From an uncultured Bacteroides sp. (lineage in GTDB: Bacteria > Bacteroidota > Bacteroidia > Bacteroidales > Bacteroidaceae), in the NCBI GenBank assembly GCA_959606905.1, contig CAUHML010000070.1, positions 1 to 15,559 of the forward strand: 15,559 nucleotides of DNA. The letters are read 5' to 3'. Below are positions 5,046-11,338 of this stretch, in pieces. Under the pieces are notes generated by a model. It saw nothing but the letters and a program-made list of their open reading frames with translations. It did not search any database and was not told the origin of the DNA. The position numbers and the translations under genes were made by a program. How positions within the stretch are numbered: position 1 is the first letter of the stretch; each line of letters begins with the position of its first letter.

Positions 5046-5417
5046 TTAATATATCTGTTTTTCAATACACCAGCACAGCATCCCGTAGGCCGCGTCAATG
5101 AGATTTTCTGAATAAAAATAAGATAAAGTACACCCTCTTCCATTATATTCTACATACCACATTCCCTTGTGTGCACTAACTCTGATTGCAAGCCAATAAT
5201 ATTTTTTTATGACAGGCGGCAGCTTATCGAGAATGTCCTGCAAAGTGTAAGTTTCATGATAATAGTCGTAATTCGTATCGGCATCCGGAGAGGTTACAAC
5301 CATGTTGTCTGCATCTGATTCATTCCACTCGAAACACATGCTTCCATCGCTTGTGTCCAACCCAAGCTCCTGCAAATGTTCCATCTGTTCGACTGATAAT
5401 ACATATTTTGATTTCAT
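5046..5417 (-). CDS. Conserved phage protein, unknown function
   Basis: 123 residues from ATG at 5417; an ATG at 5423 overlaps the previous stop, and the TGATTATG junction favours 5417 by analogy with neighbours. The opening YVLSVEQMEHLQELGLDTS is one I associate with many Bacteroidales phage proteins. Other segments are LQDILDKLPPVIKKYYWLAI and the closing LIDAAYGMLCWCIEKQIY. It seems to be a small alpha/beta protein with a helical end. Function unknown. Confidence 0.7.
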   Translation of the reverse strand: MKSKYVLSVEQMEHLQELGLDTSDGSMCFEWNESDADNMVVTSPDADTNYDYYHETYTLQDILDKLPPVIKKYYWLAIRVSAHKGMWYVEYNGRGCTLSYFYSENLIDAAYGMLCWCIEKQIY

Positions 5418-5419
5418 AA

Positions 5420-5857
5420 TCATTGCTTTTTATTAGGTATTAAATCATCCAAATACGCCCATTCTTCAATGGCATCTTTGGAACACTCGTAATCATCGCA
5501 CTCTTCATCGTTCCAGCACTGCTCTGTTACATTCCAATAGCGGACACCGTAACCAGTTCCAGTGCTTAATTTCCCATATACAAGGCATGGCATCTGCGGA
5601 TAATGTTCATTTTCGTATTCTCCATGAGCTTGTGGCACTTCATCTTTAGTCTTGTGCCACACGCTGTTGATATGCCAGTTCGCACCGGCAATAAATCCTT
5701 CTTTAAATTCATCTGCACCACATTCGCAACAATCGAATGCTGTATTATGACCGTTACAATGTTCGCAATATTCACGTTCTGAACATGGATAGGTTCCATT
5801 ACAATTATAATGCTTATGAATTGCTTCCCTTGCTGCTTCTTCTACTGTCTGTTTCAT
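5420..5857 (-). CDS. Cys-rich protein with a DUF551-like C-terminus
   Basis: 145 residues from ATG at 5857 (the codon at 5863 is only TTG, and the previous gene's stop lies at 5862-5860). Residues 19-46 hold a dense cysteine cluster (C19, C25, C31, C34, C43, C44, C46), probably a structural zinc site. Residues 56-70 (IAGANWHINSVWHK) lead into a DUF551-like domain with W-x-P spacing (WHKTKDEVPQAHGEY, later ...EEWAYLDDLIP), seen in many phage hypothetical proteins. The combination of a zinc-binding insert and DUF551 is typical of gut phage accessory genes. Role unknown. Soluble. Confidence 0.65.
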   Translation of the reverse strand: MKQTVEEAAREAIHKHYNCNGTYPCSEREYCEHCNGHNTAFDCCECGADEFKEGFIAGANWHINSVWHKTKDEVPQAHGEYENEHYPQMPCLVYGKLSTGTGYGVRYWNVTEQCWNDEECDDYECSKDAIEEWAYLDDLIPNKKQ

Positions 5858-5859
5858 AA

Positions 5860-6033
5860 TCAATGACTTTTAATTTTCTTATATTTACCACACTTCTTGC
5901 AGAAATAGTGACGGACGGTGTACCAACTTCTATCGCCCCAATCATCAACAACTTCAACTCTCCTCTCAAATAAGTATTCCCACTCGTGGCAACAGAACCA
6001 TTTCTTTATAATGGCATCAATTAAACGCTTCAT
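5860..6033 (-). CDS. Small Cys-rich phage protein (57 aa)
   Basis: A gene of 57 codons. It reads MKRLIDAIIKKWFCCHEWEY, later DDWGDRSWYTVRHYF and CKKCGKYKK. Its first ATG overlaps the stop of the upstream gene (ATGA, 6030-6033), and its stop is 2 bp before the next start (5857), so it fits the operon with no slack. The C14/C15/H16 pair and the CKKC motif suggest a zinc ribbon. I recall similar 50-60 residue proteins from Bacteroidales phages, function unknown. Confidence 0.75.
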   Translation of the reverse strand: MKRLIDAIIKKWFCCHEWEYLFERRVEVVDDWGDRSWYTVRHYFCKKCGKYKKIKSH

Positions 6034-6194
6034 AACCAACTGTTCTCCTTTACAATTCTACCATCGTCTAACAACGTGTATAGTTTACCCTTATATGCCA
6101 GAGCAAAACACCATTGGCGGGCATACTTCAAATACTGATGCAATTTGTATCTATGCTGGTATTTCTGCACCTTTTCTCTTATTCTTCGTTTCAT
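6030..6194 (-). CDS. Small basic protein, unknown function
   Basis: 54 residues from ATG at 6194 (context TTGATTATGAAACG). A longer frame opens at 6287, but its first 31 residues overlap the upstream gene and look non-coding. The protein is strongly basic at the N-terminus (MKRRIREKVQKYQHRYKLHQ) and ends YKGKLYTLLDDGRIVKENSW, resembling a short beta hairpin. It overlaps the next gene by 4 bp. It could bind nucleic acid through its basic helix; this is only a composition-based guess. Confidence 0.55.
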   Translation of the reverse strand: MKRRIREKVQKYQHRYKLHQYLKYARQWCFALAYKGKLYTLLDDGRIVKENSWL

Positions 6195-6210
6195 AATCAA
6201 TATGTTAATA

Positions 6211-6399
6211 TTAAATTTCCACTTTTGTGTAATTACTAAAATCACAATACAAGTATTGACACCAACCACCGAAGCGATATTTATCATTTAGATACCTACA
6301 TTGGGAAGTCCACTTACTCTTTGTAATAATCTCGTACACCGTTCCTTTATGGATGAAAAGGTCGCCGACTTTTAAATTGGAAAGTTTAACTGTTTTCAT
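6211..6399 (-). CDS. Small conserved phage protein, unknown function
   Basis: 62 residues, starting MKTVKLSNLKVGDLFIHKGT and containing YEIITKSKWTSQCRYLNDKY. The opening VGD.F...G..YEI pattern is that of a small SH3-like or Hedgehog/intein-like beta barrel seen in many short phage proteins. It overlaps the upstream zinc-finger gene by 4 bp (ATGA). Function unknown. Confidence 0.65.
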   Translation of the reverse strand: MKTVKLSNLKVGDLFIHKGTVYEIITKSKWTSQCRYLNDKYRFGGWCQYLYCDFSNYTKVEI

Positions 6400-6713
6400 T
6401 TCTTCCTTTCATTCCGTTCCCGATTGTCTTCCGAAACACACATCTTGCACCATGATGTCTTGATGTGATACGCCTTTCCGTTGCGATAGATTGTCCTGTC
6501 ATAGAAGCAGGATAGTAGAAGCGGTCTTTTGCAGCGGCTGCACACCTTGCGTTCTACACCGTCCACCATCACCCGGTTCCTCGGTTTCCGCTTCACTATC
6601 TCGCACGGACCGCATTCGGATGCACCGTACTTCCGGCAATAGGCAAGGGAATGCTTGCCACATTTCGCGAAAGAGGTGCAATCGGAGCGGGGGACTGTCT
6701 GATGAACATTCAT
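6396..6713 (-). CDS. Zinc-finger-like protein, unknown function
   Basis: A 105-residue basic protein with ten cysteines. Residues 12-37 carry five (C12, C18, C26, C34, C37), and residues 58-92 form a second site, VCSRCKRPLLLSCFYDR with C58/C61 and WCKMC at C89/C92. The second half resembles the zinc-ribbon of phage HNH-type or Recombination endonuclease VII-like proteins, but the catalytic histidine/asparagine residues are not evident. More likely it is a DNA- or RNA-binding protein. It overlaps both flanking genes by 4 bp (ATGA), so it is translationally coupled to the helicase-methylase. Confidence 0.65.
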   Translation of the reverse strand: MNVHQTVPRSDCTSFAKCGKHSLAYCRKYGASECGPCEIVKRKPRNRVMVDGVERKVCSRCKRPLLLSCFYDRTIYRNGKAYHIKTSWCKMCVSEDNRERNERKK

Positions 6714-9226
6714 ACTGCATCATCCAATAAGTCAAACAACGTGGGCGCGCTCACTTCCATTTCTGCTTCATACAAGTATGAAAGGCTGTCTTTCCAGTAA
6801 TCGTAATTTAGTTCAGTAGATAATCCTTTACGTCCTAAATTAACAGCACAATAAGGAACGGTTCCGATACCACCGAACGGGTCGAATACCAGTTCACCCT
6901 TATTTGAATACCGTTCAATCAGTCTTTCGACAATATCCAGCTGAAGTGGGCAGATGTGGTTCTGCCGTTTCTTCTGCGACTGTCTCGTATTGAGTGTGCG
7001 CATTCGGGTTACATCATCCCATATCCAGGGCTTCTTGCTTACCGGGTCAACAGCCATGAACGTTTTAGGCAGCTTTCCGTAGGCTTCCAATTCCTCAGCG
7101 AATGATACATGTTCCTCGTAGTTATATATATGCTCGCGTTCATAATGCCTGAACAAATGGCGTATTTTATCAATACCGGCACCTTTCATATCTTCGTATG
7201 ACAACAATGAATTGCCGGAGGATTTCCAGCTTGCATGAGCATCTATCTGCCAACGGGCCAACGAATATTCGCTTTTGTTCTTGGTCACCGGCAAATCAGC
7301 ATAGGCCCGTGAGGTGTCAGAAGGAAGCTTGCGGAAAAGAAGGACATATTCAGGACAACCGATACCCATCTTTGAACCGTCCTTGCACATCTCCGTATAT
7401 CCAAGCCGATAAGTCTGGTTATTCTCCCTCACTACATCCGTATCCACCGTGATGCGCCCCATGTAGCGGAAACCGTGTTTCATGTAGTGGAATACAGTCA
7501 TTTCACTGAACGGGTCAATAGTGGGCATGCCGTCACCCGTAGCGTTGCCGAACAGTACGCGGTCTTTCACATGGATACAAGCCAACCGGCCAGGCTTCAA
7601 TATACGCATCAATTCAGGAGTAAGGTAATCCATCTGCTCAAAGAACTTGCTATTGTCCTCATTATGCCCGAAGTCATTATAGGTCGGAGTGTACTCATAG
7701 TGGTTGGAGAACGGGATGCTGGTTACAATCAGGTCTACTGAATTATTTTCCATTTTCTGACATTCAAGAACATTGTCGTTATTTATGGCCCTCCAAAGTT
7801 TGCCGGATTTCTCTTCCCGACTGGCGAACATCCACCGCATCATTTTTTCCTCTGCCTGCAAACCGAACAAACCGTTCTCGCGGACTATATCGGTCATCTT
7901 GGCTACCATTTGGCGGTGTTGCGCCCACTTCTGCATGAAGCTCTTGTATATCTCTCCCTCGCTTTCCGCATAGACCAGATAAAGGTCAACCGGATGCTGC
8001 TGCATAAACCGGTAGATACGGGCTATTGCCTGGAATTTGTCATTGAAACGGTAGTCGATGAACATGATTGCCTTGTGGCAGTGGTATTGGAAGTTCAAAC
8101 CTTCACCAAGCATTTCAGGTTTGGCGGCCAGATATTTCAGACGTCCGTCTTTGAAATCCGCTATCACCTTGTCCGCTTCATCATCATCCTGCGAACCATA
8201 TACAGCCTTACATCCGGGTATGGCGTCACATAATGCCTTCCGTTCATTTTCCAAGTCATGCCATAAAAGGAAATGGTCGTCCTTGTTTTCCGGGCGGTTG
8301 ATAATCTCTACCACACGGGCAACCTTTTCCTGCATGTTGTCCCGGCGTTCTTTCGCAGCGTCGGCAAGACCGAGAGCAGCCTCACGAAACATCTTCACTT
8401 GTCCGTCACGGTCGGCTCCGGCAGTGGAGTTATCCACACTAACCACTTCCTCATGTACACGCAGTTCAGGCAGTTCATATCCTATATCGGGATAACCGAG
8501 GTCGGACGGTTTAGTGAGGAACAACGCCCATGTACTTACCCAAAGCCAGAACTCCTTTTCCTTATGCGGGTAAAGAGTAAGATTATTTGCCTTCGTACTG
8601 TCACGCTGAAAAAAACGGGTAAGCGCCTGCCCTGTATCCATCACACCGAGATAACCGGCATAATGTATCAATTCCTTGTATCTATTAGGTGATGGTGTGG
8701 CAGTAGCGACAAACCTGTACGGTACTTCTGCAAACAAGGGAAGAAACTCCTGATAGGTCTTAGTACCAAAACCACGCAGTACACTCGCTTCATCCAATGA
8801 TGTTACGGCAAAGTAGGAAGGTTCTATTCTTACCCCGTCTTCACCGTCACGCACACGTTCGTAGTTTGTGACCATGATGTCGGTCGGGCATATCATCACA
8901 TCAGCCATAGTTCGTACATAGGTCACTTTCATGTGCAGATGTTGTTCCGCTTGTGTAAGGAACTCAACTACTACACGCTTGGGACATACTATCAGCCCTT
9001 TGCCACCTTTGTGTTTCAGAACTACCCGAAGTATCTCCAACTGAGTAACGGTTTTCTGCATACCGAAACTGGAGAATATCGCACGGCAACCGCCGGACAC
9101 CGCCCAACGAACAGTATCTTTCACATGGGGATATAGCGACGGGGTTAATTCATCCGGATTGACTTCAAATCCGGTCTGACGACTGATGGCCATCTTGTCT
9201 TTTAAAAATTCTATATATTCTTTCAT
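6710..9226 (-). CDS. SNF2-like helicase / DNA methyltransferase fusion
   Basis: An 838-residue two-part protein. Residues 40-450 are an SF2/SNF2-type ATPase: motif I SSFGMQKT (52-59, a non-standard Walker A), the TNYER strand (120-124), motif II DEAS (145-148), motif III TATP (175-178), and a motif VI equivalent QAIARIYR (399-406). Residues 480-820 are a beta-class N4-cytosine/N6-adenine methyltransferase: motif IV TSIPF (502-506, normally TSPPY or DPPY), then NHYEYTPTYNDFGHNEDN, HVKDRVLFGN, and motif I FDPFGGIGT (781-789) near the C-terminus, with ICPLQLDIVERLIERY preceding it. The domain order IV before I is usual for this class. No nuclease domain is seen, so it may be a self-modifying phage enzyme rather than a restriction enzyme. 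I recall related fusions in Bacteroidales phages. Base use is richer in G+C than that of the small genes downstream. Confidence 0.88.
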   Translation of the reverse strand: MKEYIEFLKDKMAISRQTGFEVNPDELTPSLYPHVKDTVRWAVSGGCRAIFSSFGMQKTVTQLEILRVVLKHKGGKGLIVCPKRVVVEFLTQAEQHLHMKVTYVRTMADVMICPTDIMVTNYERVRDGEDGVRIEPSYFAVTSLDEASVLRGFGTKTYQEFLPLFAEVPYRFVATATPSPNRYKELIHYAGYLGVMDTGQALTRFFQRDSTKANNLTLYPHKEKEFWLWVSTWALFLTKPSDLGYPDIGYELPELRVHEEVVSVDNSTAGADRDGQVKMFREAALGLADAAKERRDNMQEKVARVVEIINRPENKDDHFLLWHDLENERKALCDAIPGCKAVYGSQDDDEADKVIADFKDGRLKYLAAKPEMLGEGLNFQYHCHKAIMFIDYRFNDKFQAIARIYRFMQQHPVDLYLVYAESEGEIYKSFMQKWAQHRQMVAKMTDIVRENGLFGLQAEEKMMRWMFASREEKSGKLWRAINNDNVLECQKMENNSVDLIVTSIPFSNHYEYTPTYNDFGHNEDNSKFFEQMDYLTPELMRILKPGRLACIHVKDRVLFGNATGDGMPTIDPFSEMTVFHYMKHGFRYMGRITVDTDVVRENNQTYRLGYTEMCKDGSKMGIGCPEYVLLFRKLPSDTSRAYADLPVTKNKSEYSLARWQIDAHASWKSSGNSLLSYEDMKGAGIDKIRHLFRHYEREHIYNYEEHVSFAEELEAYGKLPKTFMAVDPVSKKPWIWDDVTRMRTLNTRQSQKKRQNHICPLQLDIVERLIERYSNKGELVFDPFGGIGTVPYCAVNLGRKGLSTELNYDYWKDSLSYLYEAEMEVSAPTLFDLLDDAV

Positions 9227-9248
9227 TATGCTATTTCTTTCAATAATT

Positions 9249-9593
9249 TCATTGTTTCACTTCTTTAGGTTTCCAATCAGACGGTAATTTTGCCCACTTG
9301 CGGAACTTGGCGTCGAAGTCGTCCATGTCCCTGAACATATCTATCTTCGATTTCTCTGTCTCTACGAGTGAGGAGAATTCCAGAAAGTACAAATCTGCGC
9401 TTTTAACGAAATTGTTATGCAGCTTCTTAAGGTTTCCGAGAAGCAGTCCTTTGGCGCTCATCAAGTCTGCCGCTTCCTCCATCAGCATGTTGGCTTCGCA
9501 GTTAAGTATGTGTGCGGCTGAAAGAAGGCTGTTCATTCTGTCAATGCTACCATCGGCTGTGGCGGCGTCAATTAATTGTTTTCTTGGTTTCAT
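9249..9593 (-). CDS. Helical phage protein of unknown function
   Basis: 114 residues, entirely helical by composition: DRMNSLLSAAHILNCEANML, MEEAADLMSAKGLLLGNLKK, then a second half with DLYFLEFSSLVETEKSK and KFRKWAKLPSDWKP. No recognised domain; possibly a coiled-coil scaffold. It lies directly upstream of the helicase-methylase, with a 22-bp gap. Its start context ACACGATTATG is shared with other starts in the window. Confidence 0.65.
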   Translation of the reverse strand: MKPRKQLIDAATADGSIDRMNSLLSAAHILNCEANMLMEEAADLMSAKGLLLGNLKKLHNNFVKSADLYFLEFSSLVETEKSKIDMFRDMDDFDAKFRKWAKLPSDWKPKEVKQ

Positions 9594-9606
9594 AATCGTG
9601 TATAAA

Positions 9607-9801
9607 TTATTTATTTCTTATTTGGATAAACCCTCGTTTTTCGCATTCACGAAGAAGCAACAAATCTTCTTTTTTAATTTCGCATGGCGTTTCGTGGTTG
9701 ATGCTCATATACCGTGAAATTCCGAATTTCCTGCATATATCGTTATAGTTATAGAAACGCTTTTGTCGACCTTTTGCCATCCAACAGATTGTTAGTTTCA
9801 T
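9607..9801 (-). CDS. Small conserved phage protein, possible HTH
   Basis: 64 residues, starting MKLTICWMAKGRQKRFYNY. An internal ATG at residue 8 is an alternative start. YNDICRKFGISRYMS resembles a short helix-turn-helix, followed by CEIKKEDLLLLRECEKRGFI. I recall nearly identical proteins from Bacteroidales phages, always small and in the replication region, with no assigned role. It follows the 9816-10454 gene by 14 bp. Confidence 0.65.
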   Translation of the reverse strand: MKLTICWMAKGRQKRFYNYNDICRKFGISRYMSINHETPCEIKKEDLLLLRECEKRGFIQIRNK

Positions 9802-9815
9802 ACGTTTTACCCCTA

Positions 9816-10454
9816 TTAAAACTCGCTTGGCTTCTTTTCCAGACCCTCGTATCTTTTTCTATTCAATTCAGCAATCAATTCATCCGACATCCTCAAGGCG
9901 TTGATGGCAGATTTGTCACCGGACAGTGCACGTTTTTTAAGTTCCTCCCGATATTCTTCGTAGAACATCCCATTGGTTGTTCTTTGCTCATCAGCCATGT
10001 GTGATTTATGCTCATTCCATGACTGGCTATCAGCAATAGCACAACGTTCTTTGTTGTATTCACGTAACCAGCCCATAATAACTTGCCCGTCTATGCGGTT
10101 GTAACTTTCTCCATATTTCATTTTCATTGCATTTTTGAAACACAATTTGAAATCGTCAGTTTTCATGTAAGGGTATTCCTCAATGATTAAGTCTACGGTC
10201 ATTGCAACCTGTGTGTCAGACATGGTATTAACCACATTGAAGAACGCCAAAGCGTCAGCAATTAAAATTACCAATATGGCTCTCGCCTGCGGCTCTCCGA
10301 GTTTTCTGATTATAGTCCCTATGGCCGGCTCATTGCTTAGAAATACATCCTCAACTTTTTTCGGGCGTAGAGTTTCGCAATATTTCTCCGGCGAGGTCTT
10401 TAAGACGACTAACCGATTCTCTTCTTGTGGTGACAGTATCAGTTCGTTTCCCAT
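9816..10454 (-). CDS. Replication-region protein of unknown function
   Basis: 212 residues from ATG at 10454, with an AGGA-like element upstream. A longer frame reaching 10532 lies over the end of the initiator gene and is less likely. Landmarks are PKKVEDVFLSNEPAIGTIIR (conserved opening), LGEPQARAILVILIADALAFF (a long hydrophobic helix), YPYMKTDDFKLCFKNAMKMK and RIDGQVIMGWLREYNKERC. I recall it as a family found next to the replication initiator in Bacteroidales phages; by position it could be a helicase loader or an initiation accessory, but no AAA motif is present, so the role is open. It overlaps the initiator gene by about 104 bp in another frame. Confidence 0.65.
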   Translation of the reverse strand: MGNELILSPQEENRLVVLKTSPEKYCETLRPKKVEDVFLSNEPAIGTIIRKLGEPQARAILVILIADALAFFNVVNTMSDTQVAMTVDLIIEEYPYMKTDDFKLCFKNAMKMKYGESYNRIDGQVIMGWLREYNKERCAIADSQSWNEHKSHMADEQRTTNGMFYEEYREELKKRALSGDKSAINALRMSDELIAELNRKRYEGLEKKPSEF

Positions 10455-11334
10455 TATAATTTCCTTCCAATATTTTAGTAAAGTTTGCTTGTTTGAAAAT
10501 CCAATCAAAGTCACATTTCCAATTGCGGTCATTAGCTCCCAGCAGAAATGGGGATTGAAGAATGAGATTGAAAACAGTCCTCACTGACTCTTTTCCATAT
10601 TGGGCTATCCGGGCTTTTACAGCCTTTTTTCTCACATCGGTCATTGATTTTATCTGCTGGAGTCTATCTTTGAATGTGGAATTATAGTATTCCATCAATC
10701 CGCTGTAATCAATCTTTTCAGAAAGAGAGGGCGAAGAAAGCTTGTCTTTCTTTGATACTCCGTCAGGAGTATTTTCTTTCTTTTGCTGGGAAGATATATC
10801 TATATACTCTCTTTCTTCTTCTTTCTTTGTATTTGTGCCCTCCGTGTGCCCTGATTTTTGCAAAAGTTCGGATTGCGGCAGATTGTTGTTCACAGACTGT
10901 GCCCCAAGTTGTGCCCTTAGCTGTGCCCATTCGGACTGTAATTCTTTGATTTTCTTTTCAATATCTGTGCCCTTGCATGTGCCCTTACTTGTGCCCATTG
11001 GATTATATTCTTCATATTTACATAGGGTTATAAGGTTCATTCCCTGATTGCACTCAACAGTTATCATACCTTTTTTCTTAAGATGTACAAGAAAGGAACG
11101 CACTTTCTTTTCAGACCATTTCCAGCGTTGAGATAAAAATCTTATGGATGCAGGATATTGACCTCTTGAATAAGAGATTTCTCGACCTCCGATACTCTCC
11201 TTTCGGGGCGTTGCCTCAAATCGTGCAGACTGGATTAAGTCTAACCACGCTTCACAACTGCTAAAAGTACGGGCTTCATTCCACATTTCATTCGAGAAAA
11301 ACCTGCGGCTTAGCCTCAAAAATCCTTCGTCCAT
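10351..11334 (-). CDS. Phage replication initiator with winged-helix N-terminus
   Basis: 327 residues. Residues 20-110 form a winged-helix domain: SSCEAWLDLIQSARF, then ISYSRGQYPASIRFLSQRWK, SEKKVRSFLVHLKKKGMI and a wing strand. Residues 111-210 are a low-complexity, polar linker (GTSKGTCKGTD, then many S/K/E/Q residues). Residues 210-295 form a C-terminal helical domain ending NWKCDFDWIFKQANFTKILEGNY, the pattern of phage replication-initiator and DnaD-like proteins. It would bind the origin and recruit the helicase. The linker's DNA carries eight GGGCACA repeats (10834-10996), in three reading frames, so the origin probably lies inside this gene, as in lambda O. It is followed by the 9816-10454 gene and preceded by the SF2 helicase. 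Confidence 0.8.
   Translation of the reverse strand: MDEGFLRLSRRFFSNEMWNEARTFSSCEAWLDLIQSARFEATPRKESIGGREISYSRGQYPASIRFLSQRWKWSEKKVRSFLVHLKKKGMITVECNQGMNLITLCKYEEYNPMGTSKGTCKGTDIEKKIKELQSEWAQLRAQLGAQSVNNNLPQSELLQKSGHTEGTNTKKEEEREYIDISSQQKKENTPDGVSKKDKLSSPSLSEKIDYSGLMEYYNSTFKDRLQQIKSMTDVRKKAVKARIAQYGKESVRTVFNLILQSPFLLGANDRNWKCDFDWIFKQANFTKILEGNYNGKRTDTVTTRRESVSRLKDLAGEILRNSTPEKS
10755..10772. repeat. Short perfect hairpin in the AT/polypurine tract beside the iterons
   Basis: ATACTCC (10755-10761) and GGAGTAT (10766-10772) form a 7-bp stem with a 4-base loop. It lies 62-79 bp from the iteron array in a stretch rich in A+T on both sides (for example AGATATATC at 10792-10800). Such a stretch is a candidate DNA-unwinding region. 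Confidence 0.4.
10834..10996. repeat. Iteron array: eight TGTGCCC/GGGCACA repeats (candidate origin)
   Basis: TGTGCCC on the plus strand starts at 10834, 10845, 10898, 10910, 10922, 10966, 10978 and 10990. Two triplets have exact 12-bp spacing and one pair 11-bp. On the minus strand the unit reads roughly AAGGGCACARNTAA. The copies fall in all three codon phases of the initiator gene (GGC ACA, then GG GCA CA, then GGG CAC A), so the repetition is in the DNA, not forced by the protein. It lies in the linker-coding part of the initiator gene next to an AT-rich tract, the layout of a lambdoid in-gene origin. Confidence 0.65.
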
Positions 11335-11338
11335 AGTT

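Noticed and set aside
6491..9136. Several 60-145 codon frames on the plus strand across the helicase-methylase gene
   Set aside because: They are antisense to a complete 838-residue protein with clear motifs, have low-complexity Ser/Arg/Cys composition and no promoter or start context.
10741..10833. Pyrimidine-rich CTTTCTT tract as a microsatellite or regulatory repeat
   Set aside because: It codes for the Lys/Glu-rich linker of the initiator and is explained by that; kept only as context for the origin candidate.
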